A DNA stretch of 64,000 nucleotides from Ganoderma boninense (taxonomy: Eukaryota > Basidiomycota > Agaricomycetes > Polyporales > Polyporaceae), in assembly GCA_002900995.3 (NCBI GenBank), contig CM035308.1, positions 1,488,001 to 1,552,000 of the forward strand, read 5' to 3'. Of this stretch, positions 25,838 to 37,568 are shown in pieces. Made by a program: the position numbers and the translations under genes. The stretch's first letter is position 1. Every line of letters begins with the position of its first letter. The notes below the pieces were generated by a model. That model saw only the letters and a program-made list of their open reading frames with translations, did no database searches and was not told the DNA's origin.

Positions 25838-27372
25838 TCAGTATGTTACGGCGAGGCGCTGCAATATATACTGCTGGACCTGTAGTAAAGCACTCATCAA
25901 GGCGGGCAAGATCTTCCAAACCACAGAGTACTCACAGAAATGGGCTCATATTTGGCCGGATTTTCGTCAGAGAACGTTCCTGGGAGACACTTGACAACCT
26001 CGGAGAATTCCTAGCAGATCGTCAGCCACATGCCTCTGTCACGGGTGCGCATGATCGACGCGCGACTCACAGGACAGCAGAACTGTGGGATAGGAGCTCG
26101 TGTGAACGTACACATGTGCGGGGAAGGAGCTCACGCACGTATGGGATGGAGTACCGCGAGGGAATCATGCCGTCGACGACTTTCGCGTCCGGGGGGGCTC
26201 GGACACGATGCATAGTGCTCTTGATCACATCGTTTGACCCTTGGCCGCAATACCGTAGTCAGAAGGTGAGGTTGTGTAAAACGGCCAGACATATGCTTTC
26301 TCACAACGCATCATGAAGTCTCCGGCGTTCACGATAAGCGCACCATCGATCGGGGGAGCACTCTGTTCCATATTCGAACGATCAGCAGAGCCCGTCGAAG
26401 GGAGAGCAATGTGGAGAATTTCACGTACCATAAATTCCCCAGGCTTCCCTGGAATCTCAACCTCGAGTCCTCCAACATGGTCCTGCAGCAGCAGGGTGAT
26501 GGACGCGAAGTCGGAATGGGCATCGATCCGAGTGATCTTTTCTTCCTCGAGGTCTTTAGCCGGAACACTGCATGAAGAAACGAGGTGAACTCATGATGGC
26601 CAGGCAATGTGGGATATGTGATACGAACCTCGGATAGTGAAGCAAACGAAGCTGATTGTCGTGGGCATGGTGATACTTGACAAGATAGTCTTCTGAAATA
26701 CCCAGGGCGACAGTTATTGCCCTGAGGATTTGTAGCTCGGTCTCATGGCAGGTCTAGAAACAGTGTGTTTGCTATCCAGGACGTCACAGGGCCGCAAGGT
26801 AGACCACGGACCCAATAAAAATCCATGCACGCTTCCCTGAAGCCCGGCAAAACGTCCTCCGGGAGCCAGATATTGGGCATCCCCGCGTTCTCTTCCCAAC
26901 CACACTCATAGCTTTCCTTCACGTCGGGGGCTTTGAGACGGGCGTTTGAGATCAATTCTTTATCGTCATAAACCTGTGTCACTTTCTCGACTCCCGGCGC
27001 AGAGTAGCCTGGGCATCCTGATTAGCAGACGACCTGTATCACTTGTAAGCTCGAACTTGCCCCTATGATGAGTGCCCGAAGGAGGGTGGGGGGCGAGCAG
27101 CTTCTTTTCTGTCGGAAGAGCGAAGAAGCGCTTCGACTGTGGATACCGTTGTGAAAACAGCGAGGAGACGCAGTGCAGGACCGACGCACCCACTCAAACA
27201 TGGCGTTCGACTTCTCGGGCGGGATACCATGGTTTATGAGGTACACGAACCCAATGCGCTTGAACGAATCTAGGATAGCTTTTGCAACATCCTCCTTGGC
27301 GGATCCGTCAAGGAATGGTTTGAAGTCGACGACCGAGATACCATGGGCATCGCCGAGAAGGACGGATGACAT
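25838..27372 (-). CDS. 2-oxoglutarate/Fe(II) dioxygenase, isopenicillin-N-synthase-like
   Basis: The family couples 2-oxoglutarate decarboxylation to oxidation of small molecules. The N-terminal DIOX_N block reads ISVVDFKPFLDGSAKEDVAK then FKRIGFVYLINHGIPPEK and SKRFFALPTEKKLLAPHPP. The catalytic core shows RIDAHSDFASITLLLQD, the HxD iron ligands, and VIKSTMHRVRAPP, the distal histidine. It is followed by IPSRYSIPYF, whose RxS binds 2-oxoglutarate. Reading across the last introns gives FCCPEFSEVVKCLPGTFSDE and a final exon SVQQYILQRLAVTY with stop 25840-25838. All cofactor ligands are present and the length is normal. The gene is divergent from an alpha/beta hydrolase 651 bases away, a pairing that hints at co-regulated metabolism, although no product can be named. 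Confidence 0.88.
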
Positions 27373-28023
27373 CCTGAGGTGCGTGCGGAGCTGGATCCCG
27401 AGTATATGGTAGTTTCAAATGGACACCTGCAGGATTAAGTAGCTATGGCGAGGCGACAGGAGAGCGGCGGATGGGGATAAGATGTCACTGCCGAGGAGCC
27501 CGGCGGAAGCTAATCATGCATTGGACCTCCTTGGTCTTACCAAGCTACATGCGTGGTCGCACGGTCCTCTCTGAGCTTTCGAGGCGTCGCGGCTTGACAT
27601 CTATGTCCTGATAGCAACGCAGGGCAGAGACAGACGGAAGGACTCGACAACGTCCGTCACGAAGCCAGAGACTCAGACTGAAAGGGCCATAACGGCACAG
27701 CCCCGAAAAGGGAATTCCCGCCGTGGCCATCCGCCTTCCCGAGTAATACCAAGGGCGCTCCGGGCCGGCAACTGCGGCGACCGGCCAGAGGTTCCCGGCA
27801 TCTGTCGCCCAAGAACTGACATTCACTTGCCCGCCATGGCCTCCGCGGGTCACCGGCCGGTCATCCAGCAGCGCAATCCCAGGGCCCATCCCCACAAATT
27901 GAAATTGCAAACATAGCCAAAGTTTGAAATCTGCTCCATTTGAAAGAAGGTGAGTTCAAACAAACTGTAAAGCCAAGCATCGTGGTCTTGACCCTCACCA
28001 TTCCCCAGCAACGCGGCGCAGTC
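27373..28023. promoter_or_regulatory. Divergent promoter, 2OG oxygenase and alpha/beta hydrolase
   Basis: These 651 bases separate two divergent start codons. An inverted repeat GGCCGG-N12-CCGGCC lies at 27763-27786, within a stretch rich in CGG and CCG triplets, the half-sites that Zn2Cys6 regulators prefer. The assignment as a binding site is speculative. Confidence 0.4.
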
Positions 28024-29396
28024 ATGCCGGTAGAAACGTCTACTGTGATATTCCCCCACCGCAGACACAAGGGTCCAGGGGAACTCAAACTCGTTGCAAA
28101 GCGCTACATACCTGGCAACTCCAATCCCGATGGTCCTACTCTGCTCTTCTACCACTGCACGGGATCCCGTAAGTTCTTCAGTCGCCGTCTTCTAAGGTTA
28201 TTCGCTCACAGACGGCGTTCTGCACGATTCGCACAGATAAGGAAGTCTGGGAGCCTACGATTGAACCTCTTTTCCAGTTCAGCAACGGAGCAGGCGCATG
28301 TCTCGTGCGTGAGGCATGGTCCTTCGATATGCAGAACGTTGGCGAAGCCGCCGTGGTCAATGCGGACGTGCTGAGCGACGAGAACATCGTTTGTGAGTGG
28401 GCGGTATCTTGCCCAGACTATCAGCGTTCGATGACCTATTTTCTGACAGCGATAGAAGACTGGGCCGACGGCGTCAAAGCCTTCGTGGCGTCAGGCAGAC
28501 TGAACGGCCACAAACTCGTCGCTATCGGGCACTCGTCAGGGTCCTGTCTTACGTGAGTCAGACGCTTGTCCTGTACCAAGAAAAGACATAATAACAATGA
28601 ACGACCGGTCCATGTCGCACTGCAGAGGCTATACCACCGACACCCACGGATACCCAGCCATACCCTACAAGGCCATTATACTCGTAGAACCCTCGATCTC
28701 CGGGAGGGAGGCCTATCTGGAGAATCAGGAGGAGCGCCAGATGGCCGTCGACTTCATGATCAAGTCGCTGTCTAACAGAAGAACCTTCTGGCGAAGCCGC
28801 GAGGAGGCGCGGGCGTTCTTCGCGAAGAGGATACCCTGGCAATTGTGGGACTCTCGGGCCCTCGACTTATGGGTGGTAACACTGTTCAGCTTATTTTTCA
28901 GCCAGCATCCTCACGCCTAAGCTATCCCAGCGGCACGCCTTGAGGGATGTTACGGACAAAGACACGCAAGCGGAGATGAACAAGTTAACTCTCTGCTGCA
29001 GCGCGAAGCAAGAATGGTCGCAATACGAGCACGGAGACCTTCATATCCACGCTCTGAATTTCCTGGCAGCCAACGTCGATCCAAATGTTCCAATGCATCT
29101 CGTTCTGGCCGAGCGGGTTGACTTGATGTGTGTGTTCTCAACCTTTTTTTCTGCACTCTTATCTTGATCATGTATGCAGTCCTGAGTGGGCCTATGAATC
29201 TATCCAGAAGGCACTCAAGTTTGTGTCAGTCCGAACGGTTTCTGACGCTGGGCATTTCGTAAGCGGTGGTCATTTCAGGAGGATTTGGCACGCTGACATA
29301 CATTTTCAGGTCGTCCAGGAGAACCCCGTTGGAGTCGCAACTGCCCTTGCGGAAATACTCACTGGGATGTTCAACGGGCCAAAGGCGCGATTCTAA
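28024..29396 (+). CDS. Alpha/beta hydrolase
   Basis: The protein is a serine hydrolase of the alpha/beta fold with unknown substrate. The start at 28024 gives MPVETSTVIFPHRRHKGPGE and a first strand GPTLLFYHCTGSHKEVWEPT, read across a short intron with its acceptor near 28236. The nucleophile elbow is VAIGHSSG in the 28236-28551 exon. The acid region is probably HLVLAERVDLMPEW, and the catalytic histidine lies in VSDAGHF near 29250. A cap-like insertion (GREAYLENQEERQMAVDFMI and FWRSREEARAFFAKRIPWQL) follows the elbow. Introns near 28551-28625, 28872-28929 and 29128-29180 restore the frame cleanly, and the gene ends at 29396. There is no signal peptide, so the protein is probably cytosolic. 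The neighbouring divergent dioxygenase could share its pathway. Confidence 0.82.
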
Positions 29397-29800
29397 ATTT
29401 ACAAGGGGTCTCGGCATCGGCTGTATGATATCTCGAAGATGAATGTGGAAAGAAGCCATTAATTCTTCAAGTTTACATTGCGTAGGTTGTGAGGTAACTT
29501 ATACAGGAGTGGGGGGATAACTTTGATATGCTCGACTTTCGATGCGTCTATGGTTGATTAGCTATGGGTACAGTGATAGTGACTGAGGGGGGGATTATAG
29601 GATGATACGAAGCCATTAGAATAAATGCCATGGTGCTGGAGAATACTACCAAACGCCCATCTCGCTTTCATATCGCCGATGGACGCTGTGCTTTTTATGC
29701 AATCGATCTTGAGGAAACTCGGAAGATGCAGCAGAAGTGTCACCCTTGCGCGACCGTCCAGCGTCACATCCTGCAATGGGCGACGACAAGCGGCCAGGCC
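29397..29800. other. Convergent 3' region, alpha/beta hydrolase and AOX
   Basis: The 404 bases between two facing stop codons are AT-richer than the genes on either side. They contain no supported gene. Confidence 0.5.
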
Positions 29801-31645
29801 TCAAGCCTCCCCACGCCTGTCAGTCATCTGCTTGTGCGCGTCCTCCGCGAACTTCGCCGACTCCTCGCGCTCGAAGCTGTGTGCGCGAGGTAAATGGACA
29901 GACGAACAGTCGCAGTCACAGCCCATCAGTACAATCACGCCACACGCGTATGAAATCGATGTGAGGGGAAGGGGGGACTGCTTACCAGATGCGCGAGCCC
30001 TTGACGGCCATGTCGGGCTCCTCGAGGGCGAACGGGTTAATGTCGGACTGGTATTTGAGGCTCGCGAGGCTGTGGTTCACGAAGCGATGCGTGGACTCGT
30101 CGCTGCGCACTGCATACATGACGTCCACGAACTTCGCGTTGGGCTCGAGCCGCCAGTAATCCTTGGCAATTTCCGGCGCGGGCAGGTCCCTCCTGTGGGT
30201 TTTCACGGACACGGAGATCAGAGATCGTTTCGCATGAACCTATGAGAGGTGCGGAGAAGGGAAGGGAAGGGTGGAGGATGGGGGGAGATGGCGCGATGGA
30301 AGAGACGTAACGTACCATGCGGGGAGGCGACCGGCCTCGATCTCCTGGATGCACCGCGTGTAGGTGACGACGGCCTCTTCCTCGAGGTGGCCGACGAAGC
30401 GGTGGCACGTGCTTGGCGAGACCATGTAGCAGAGGACTGCGACGGCGTGCGTGAGCGCAGCGAACTTTGCGCAAGCGGGGAAAGGGAGGAAAGGGAACTT
30501 ACAGAACGCGTTGTAGAAGACACCCTGCGCGGCGAGGACCATCGCGCGGAAGAAGCGCGTCGGGTTCTTGAGCGTCATGAAGGTCATGAGGTGCATGCGC
30601 TCATTCTCCGCCTCCTCGAGCAGCGTGTGGATCCAGCCTTGGTCGCGTTTCTACATGGGCAACGGGCAGCGAGGCACGATCGCGAGCGGATTGCGTTCAA
30701 GCAGAAGCGGGGTGGATTGGTCAGGCACGCGCCGTGAGATAAGCTTCCGAGGACGTACCATGAGACGCAGGCTACGGAGGTGACGTAGGGCGGCAGCTAC
30801 CATTCCAGGCACAGCCGCGATACTCTCGAGGAAGAGGATACGCTATTCGCCGGAGCGGGGGTGGGGGGCACCAATCAGTCGGGCCCGAAGCTATAGCCGG
30901 ATATGGATCGTACCCTGAGCCACTGAGTTTCATCCATAAGGTAACCGCCTTTGCGGAGGTCCTCGAGGGACATGGAAGCGGCATTAGGAGGGAGGGGCTT
31001 GTGCTTGTATCCCGAGACGAGGTCGAAGCCCCATCTAGCAGGTATCCATCAGGCTAATGGGTTTGGATTCAGGGTTGGTTGAACCATACTTACCTCGCGA
31101 GTTTCACGAACGCATGAGCAACTCTGTCGGAGAACGTCTTTGACTCCCTGAACAGCACCTAGAAGCCATACGTGACGGCATGTCAGACTCTAGAAGGTGG
31201 TAGAAAGTCCATCGCTTCACACCTCGACAGAACGCAACTCTTCAGGGGTGTACACTGGGTGGAAGAGGACCCAATCACCACGGACCTCCTCGGCGGTGGT
31301 GGTCGGAGTGGCAGGGATGAGAACCTTCGGGGCCAGGTCCTCTGACAGAAGCAACGCGGAGTACTAGTGTCAGCGACTGCATACGGAAATAAATCCCGGA
31401 GGGTGCGTACTGATGTGAGGACCTTCGGCGCCGGGGCCAAGATAAGATTTCTCATACGTCTTCTTGACCTCCAAAATATTCTGGTCATGTCTCGTGGATG
31501 TGGAAGTATATGAACGCCTGGAATAGAGAGTCGTGGGGGCAACGCAGGAAGTGAAGCTAGTGAAGAGGGCCCGGCGCACAGGTAGCGCCCGGGCAGTCAT
31601 GGGCAGTATGCGACCGGCGGCTATAGGGGAGGGAAGGGCATGCAT
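29801..31645 (-). CDS. AOX1: Mitochondrial alternative oxidase
   Basis: AOX is a di-iron ubiquinol oxidase of the inner mitochondrial membrane that bypasses complexes III and IV without pumping protons. The start at 31645 gives a long basic presequence. The mature part shows [37 protein letters not shown], then [16 protein letters not shown], which supplies the first iron Glu. [15 protein letters not shown] supplies Glu and His, [17 protein letters not shown] a third Glu, and [15 protein letters not shown] the last Glu and His. All ligands are present. The final intron leads to [17 protein letters not shown] and a stop at 29803-29801. Several introns of 50-120 nt interrupt the gene. A TATA-like element lies about 80 bases upstream. 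In other fungi AOX is induced by respiratory block through zinc-cluster factors; here a zinc-cluster gene is the divergent neighbour. Confidence 0.95.
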
Positions 31646-31722
31646 GGTATATGCCGAATAACAGTGGGGGCTGATGTGGTGAGGGAGTGTATGAAGAGAA
31701 CGAAAGGGGCGAGGATCCGTGG

Positions 31723-31730
31723 CTATATAA
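31723..31730 (-). promoter_or_regulatory. TATA-like box of AOX
   Basis: The minus strand reads TTATATAG here, about 80 bases before the AOX start codon, a usual distance for a fungal TATA box. Confidence 0.55.
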
Positions 31731-31995
31731 CTGCAGCTCGCAGAGGGGCCCGTAGCGTTCCGAGAGCCATTCCGTGAGTCACCGTAAGGCAGTGGCGACT
31801 CGGTCGCTGTGGCGGCTACGCACGGCTTGGGCTACGAATTCCGAAATACCTCGAGCGACAGCGGAACCTCGGTCATCATGGGCTGGGACGACTAGGGACG
31901 ACTGTGCCGTCCGCCAAAGGCCCACCAGGCCGAAGGAATGCAGTGCAGCCTTATACGTTCGTATACTGCCATTGCCTCTTATGGTAAGACGCCAG

Positions 31996-32039
31996 CCAAT
32001 CATGGCCAAGGGATTGTCACCCAATCCCTGTCGTCCAAT
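31996..32039 (+). promoter_or_regulatory. Cluster of three CCAAT boxes
   Basis: CCAAT occurs at 31996-32000, 32021-32025 and 32035-32039, all on the plus strand, about 350-390 bases upstream of the AOX start. CCAAT is the site of the HAP/NF-Y complex, which controls respiratory genes in fungi. Its use here is inference. Confidence 0.45.
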
Positions 32040-34209
32040 CCCCTTTCAGCCTCATTTAAACCACACTCTACCGACAACGCACCCTGGACCCCTCCCCGTC
32101 TCCCTAATATATCCCCGCTCTCCTCGCTACCTAGGACGAAATTCTTCTGCGGAACGCGTTCATGTCCCACCCATGCCGAGCATGCCTTCCATTCGAACTT
32201 GCAGTCGGACGTACAAGCCGATGGAGCAGCATTCAGCGAGGCCTCTCTCCGGTCGGCGGACCACAGACAATGACTGTCTATAGCGTGGACAATGCATTGC
32301 GGATGAATAGGTCGCCCTTCCTTCAATCCACTTGCGAGATGGTCGGTTACATGACCAAGAGACTCCCCCGAACACGCCGCCTAGTAGCGGGGGGGGAGTT
32401 GTATCGCCGACTTTAACCACCCCGATCATGCTTGACGTCGGGCACGGAGCGTTGCATGGTGTACGGCTTCCGCGAAGGTCGGGCTTGGGGTCTGACATAT
32501 GATGACACGCCGAACAATCGGACCACGACTCGTCGCGGACCGTGGGTCGATAGACGCCTCGGAACAATTTGACGGATGGTCGGGGGAGAACGCCGGGAGC
32601 CCGACATTCCCTGCCCGAACTGAACGAGGCATTCTCTTGGTGGGCGTCATGTTACGGCCACGACGGAGTCGGAAGGGTCTGAGATGCTGGGAGAATAAAG
32701 ATACCGTGTGGGAGTTCTGGCGATGATGGGAATGGACTAGAACCGCATGTACCGGAGTTCCTGCCCTGTCCCGACGCAGCCTAGCGGCTTTGAGTGTTCT
32801 TCTGCGTCCGTTCCCGAAGGGCTCGGGTACTCACGGGCGTGGGCAAAAACATTGCAGTCACTTCCGTGAAGCGTCACTGGGCGTGCAAGGCACGCTGAGT
32901 GCGCACAAATGCCAAAAACCGTTGTATCGACGCTGGCGGGGCAGTTGCATAATGAATACACCCGATCTCCCTTTGATTGGACAAGATTGAATGGCGGCCT
33001 GGGTGACGTACGATGCCCCAACGGAGACAGGGAAGGTCGGCTGGGCGAAGGTACCAGCACTGTGCTAAAACTCAGTTCCGCCCAAGTCCGAGGGAATGAC
33101 CGGTGTTTGCGTCTATGAGTACGACATCCAGCCCCTGCAACCCACCGTAAGGGCGCCACCTGCCATGGGAGCCGCAAGGGGAAATAGCCACTCAGGGCCC
33201 GGCGACGTGTCTGCATCCGCTAGCACTCGCACTGCCCGCTCCGGATTTGACGAATACTGCACCGACGAAGATCTTCCCACGTTCGCCCTCCGGCCATGTA
33301 ACCTCGGGCCGGCCCTGGTCAGACGGCTCCATTTTGCTTGAGTTTGGCCCGGCAAATACCAAGGGTCGTGATGGCGATCCAAAACGCGCGTGCTGGAATC
33401 TGATACCAAGGATGCATATTTCAGTCTAAGGTCAGCTGCTGGGACATTGTGCGTACCACCGGGAGGATCCTGAACCCTGCACGCCGGCAGGCGACTCGGA
33501 CTGGGCCGCATCTACGCCGACCAGCTTTTGTTCCTCAGGAGAGAGGGAAAAGAAGGCTGACTTCTGTGACTCGAGCCAGCGCCTGGGCTTGACGCGACAT
33601 GTCAGCTGGCGAACAGGAAGGACGGCGGAAGGGCGAGCTTACCGGCGAGAACACATGTTCATGATCACCAAAGTCGGCGAAAAACACGGCATAGAGGATC
33701 GCAGCTACGAGGGACGCATGGCTGTATCAGGTCACGTCCGATGACAGTTGTTCGCCGGCAGGACACTCACTGGGCACAAGGAGGAAGTTGGCAAACCGCG
33801 ACGCGGGGGCGACCCAGGCCCTGACCTTGGGCTGATCACCGGGAGAGCGCTGGATCTCTGGCCACGGGCTTGGCTTCCTGCTGGCACTCCTGGCCCAAGG
33901 ACGCAGCTGCCTGGGGAGGGGAGGCCGGAGGAGAGAGCGTGACGAGGACAGGGAGAACATGGAGGACAGCAGTGAAGGTGGGGACGGAGCGCCCGGCTCG
34001 GGGTTGTGGAGGGTCGGCACCGATCTGGGACGAAACGGGGAGTTACCGGAGGTAAATAACGCGGGAATTAAAGGGGGCGGTGGGAGACTCGGTCGCCGGA
34101 GGGATTGCCACCCAGCGGTCCGCTCTTTTCGGCCAGTCGGGAGACGCTGGCGCACTGTCTCCCCGTCCTGCGCTCGTCTCCGGCCCATCCTTCTCTCTCG
34201 TCCTCGAGC

Positions 34210-37200
34210 ATGACCTCCTCTCACGAACCCCCGCTCGCCGACTATCTCCCGCCCTCTAAGCGTCCCAGGGTCGACAATCCCCAGCTCCAGACCCCCCACA
34301 ACGCCATCCCTGGCCCCGCAGGCCCAAGCACCGTTGCCGTTCCCGACCAAGACGGAGGGGCGGACGCTGCGTCCAAGAAGAACAGGAAGCGGCCCCTGTC
34401 GTGTGGTGAATGCAGGAGGTACGTACCCTGCACCTTTCTCTCCCCCAGCCCCTCATCCGCCTCCTCCTCGTGTCCAGGTTGAAGCTTAAGGTGCGCCCCG
34501 ACGCGTTGCGGCCGCATTGACGCCCTGCTTATTTTGCCGACCTAGTGCGATCGCGTATTTCCTTGCCAGTCGTGCTGCAAGAGAGGGTGTGCAGAAATAT
34601 GTCCGGACGGCGCATTGACTGGTGGCAAAGGGAGCAGGTGCGCGCTGGTCCTCTCTCGGGAAACAACATGTTCCCTCAACGCCGCGGCTCCGGGATTTTG
34701 CGGCCCAATGCAGGTTCATCTTGGCGAACACGGAACAGCTCCACGAGAAAATCAAGTCTATGAGCCAACGTATACGCGCCCTTGAGGATGCTCTCCACGA
34801 GCTCCAGTCAGGTCACCCTCTCCTGCGTGAGGAGCTCCTGGACATCAAGAAATCAGCCGACCTTTTCGGCGTAGATCCTACCCAGCCTCAGTCGTCAGGA
34901 GCAGACAGGCGCAACGACGCACAGCATGGATTAGTCAACTCACTTTCCCCACACATGCTAAGCGACGTGAGTCCTACTTTGTCCCCAGACCAAGGTTCAA
35001 GTCTTATTATGGTAATCGCAGCGACAAAGCCAGTCACCTCCCGTCAATGGCTATCAAGAAGACTATGATATCCCACCAGACATCTTAAGGATCAGTCATA
35101 GGTTCCCAGCTCCGAACACTCTGAGCGTCGACCTGAACCCGACTCTGCGCAAACGTATATTGCAATTGCTTCCGGCCCAGAACGAGGCCCGGTACCTCTG
35201 CGAGCAAGCAGCAGAACATGCAGCCTGGCAGTGCGTTCGGTTCTCTTCTTCTATTTTTTTCACGTCTGCACTTGGCTCCTCTTCTTGCTCCCAATCCTCA
35301 GCAAATTGTCCAGACCGATGACTAACTTTTGGCATACAGCCAAAACTCGGACGGCAGCGACGGGGTGCCAAACCTAGTGCACAGTGTCTACAACGGGAAC
35401 GTGGAGACAATGAACCCGCACCGATTATCCTATTTCCTCATCATACTTGCCATTGGCACATGTGTGGATCAGCGGCGTAGCCCTCGTACATGGTCTCATG
35501 ATGCGGAGCGGTTTCACCACCTATCCCGAGCGGCGTTGTGTGAGACCTCGGTCATTAATGAACCGAGTATAGACGCGATTAACGCGTTGGTGCGTTACAC
35601 TTTCATGCGTTGTGTTTCGATGAGCTGATACCCTTCCGACAGTTCTACATGTCGCGATATCTAAGCATGTTCTCTCCAGTGAAGGAAGCGGTGGAGTATG
35701 CCTGGGCCGTTATGGTTCGTCCCACAATCCCACGCATTGGTCAAATGGTGAAATGAAGTTGCATTTGTGTAGGGAATTGCTACTAAACTCGCTATTGGTG
35801 TGCGTCTTTATTCTCTTTGAATCGCGCCTTGGCAGGTTCTAACCCTTCTGTTTTGACAGATCGGTCTACGTGAGCTTCACCATTACGGCACGCGGAGAGG
35901 AATGTTCGATCGTTGACCACCTTGCCTGCGTCAGATCGTGCCAGCACGCGTTCCAAGGTCATACCGGAAGAGCTGGACAAGCGCAAAACGCTCTTGTGGT
36001 GCATGCTCAACGTTGACCACCGCCTGGTGAGTCTATTCCCCGCTAATGACCGATTTCCGCGGCTCGGCTGACCCTAACGCTGTCGTACAGAGTTTGATGC
36101 TACGGCGGCCGCCGTCCATCTCGTTGCGGTATGTTGATGTAGATCCTCCTGCTTCGAGCGAGTACCCTGCGCAGGGACCTCGGGAAATATGTGAGGAATT
36201 CATTATATGTCGGCGTCTCTGCCATCAGTGCTGACGCCTCGTAATCTCCGCTGTCGTTCCACCATCCTCAGACCAGCGGTGGCACTATACGTTCACTACG
36301 CGTTGCATCTCGCCAATTCTGGAGATGGCAGCATCAACGACCCCTACACCCTACTCCGAAATTCTCGTGCTTGACTCCCAGATAAGGAACTTTGAGGTGC
36401 CTGCTTTCATGCAAGTCACACCGGGCACCGCGTCTGGCAACGCGTTATGTGTTGTACAGGCGTGGACACACATGACCCGGGAAGTTGGTGCGCGTGTTTT
36501 TAGGCTAATAACCGACGTGGCCGGCTACTCATATTATCTCCGCAGCGATCCTCAACCTGCACCGGCAGTACTTCACACAAGCTCTCGGCGAAGGCTTTTG
36601 GGCGAATCATAAATATGCCACCTCTGTTGTCGCCGTGTACCAGGCGGCTCTGAGCTTGCTCTGGTGTCTCGAGACATATTACCGGCAACAGCCCGAATAC
36701 TCGGTCCGGTCGCAGATGCTGTGGTCAAATGGCCTGTCGTCCGCTGTGAGCTCCGACACTGTCGGACCTTACCTGTTGTGCCCCTGGGCGTGCTAACCAC
36801 ATCCTTGGCAGATCGCACTATCACTGTTGGTCACTCGAGTTCCGCCCTCGGTGATGGCATCCAATGCGCTGCTTGAGCTCGCGAAGGTCCTCCGACTGTT
36901 CACGGACGTGTGTGACCGGTGCCCACTTGCTGCGAAATCTTGCGTGAGTACTTTTGCACATGTACCTACCCGTTCCTGACCGATCATCGCGGCCCCAGTC
37001 CATCCTCGAGACGCTCTTTCAGCGTTCCCGGTCGACGTACCTGCACAGCCGGTACGGCACGAACCCGGACTTCCCGCTGCTGGATGACGAGGTGTGCAAG
37101 ATCAGCATTCGCTCCGGCGTTATTCCCCCGACGGCGCGCCCGCCGGTCCCCGTAGGCACCGAGACTGAGCTCACGACGTTTCCGCTCGAAGGCACGCATT

Positions 37201-37568
37201 CAGCGCTCATCCGTGCATACGAGGAGGCAACGTCGACCGTGCCCCCGCCCAACGACCCGATCCTCATTCCTGGGCCCATCCATCTCGGGCCGTCCGCGTC
37301 GATGAACAATCCGAGTCCGAGCGTGAACAGGAACGGGTTGGGGCCATCGACAGGGATGGGCGGGTTCGGAGTGTCTGCGGAGCGGTCTGGGTGCCAGAAC
37401 GACCTGTCGTCGGCGTCGGGGTACGGGAGCATGGCGAACATGAACGTGCCGGTGCCGACGGCTGGATTCAGCGCCGCGATCGCGGCGGGGGCACCGCAGA
37501 CGCAGAACCAGAACTTCAAGTTGCTGAGCGCGGAGTACAGCGACAACGGGTGGATGACGTGGTTCTGA
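34210..37568 (+). CDS. Zn2Cys6 transcription factor with fungal-specific TF domain
   Basis: This is a DNA-binding regulator of the Gal4 type. Exon 1 (34210-34418) ends inside the zinc cluster at CGECRR. A 13-nt microexon (34478-34490) adds LKLK, and the third exon (from 34546) completes CDRVFPCQSCCKRGCAEICP, giving the six cysteines. After ALTGGKGSR an intron leads to a heptad-like coiled coil, FILANTEQLHEKIKSMSQRI then RALEDALHELQ, typical of dimerising members. The middle region includes FPAPNTLSVDLNPTLRKRI and MNPHRLSYFLIILAIGTCVD, then IPEELDKRKTLLWCMLNVDH, the DUF-like fungal TF domain. The C-terminus is a Pro/Ser/Asn-rich tail ending DNGWMTWF. Apparent stops near 35918 fall inside introns. 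Targets are unknown. It is divergent from AOX. Confidence 0.88.
34478..34490 (+). other. 13-nt microexon in the zinc cluster
   Basis: The bases GTTGAAGCTTAAG sit between an intron acceptor (TCCAG, ending 34477) and a donor (GTGCGC, from 34491). Splicing gives R-L-K-L-K and joins CGECR to KCDRVFPC without changing the frame. Skipping it would shift the frame by one base and destroy the DNA-binding domain. Confidence 0.8.

Larger units (their letters stand above)
31646..34209. promoter_or_regulatory. Intergenic region, AOX and Zn2Cys6 factor (divergent)
   Basis: These 2.56 kb contain no frame with a recognisable domain. The AOX end holds a TATA-like box (31723-31730) and three CCAAT boxes within 44 bases (31996-32039). 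The transcription-factor end is GC-rich with pyrimidine tracts just before its start codon. No terminal repeats or transposase traces were seen. An uncharacterised non-coding RNA cannot be ruled out. Confidence 0.5.

Noticed and set aside
31646..34209. A transposon remnant between AOX and the regulator
   Set aside because: No terminal inverted repeats, long direct repeats or transposase-like frames were found by eye. A repeat-library search would settle it.
35879..35940. An in-frame stop in the AOX-proximal transcription factor, suggesting a pseudogene
   Set aside because: The stop falls inside a GTGAGC...GTCAG intron. Splicing gives DRASTRSKVIPEELDKRKTL and restores the family domain.
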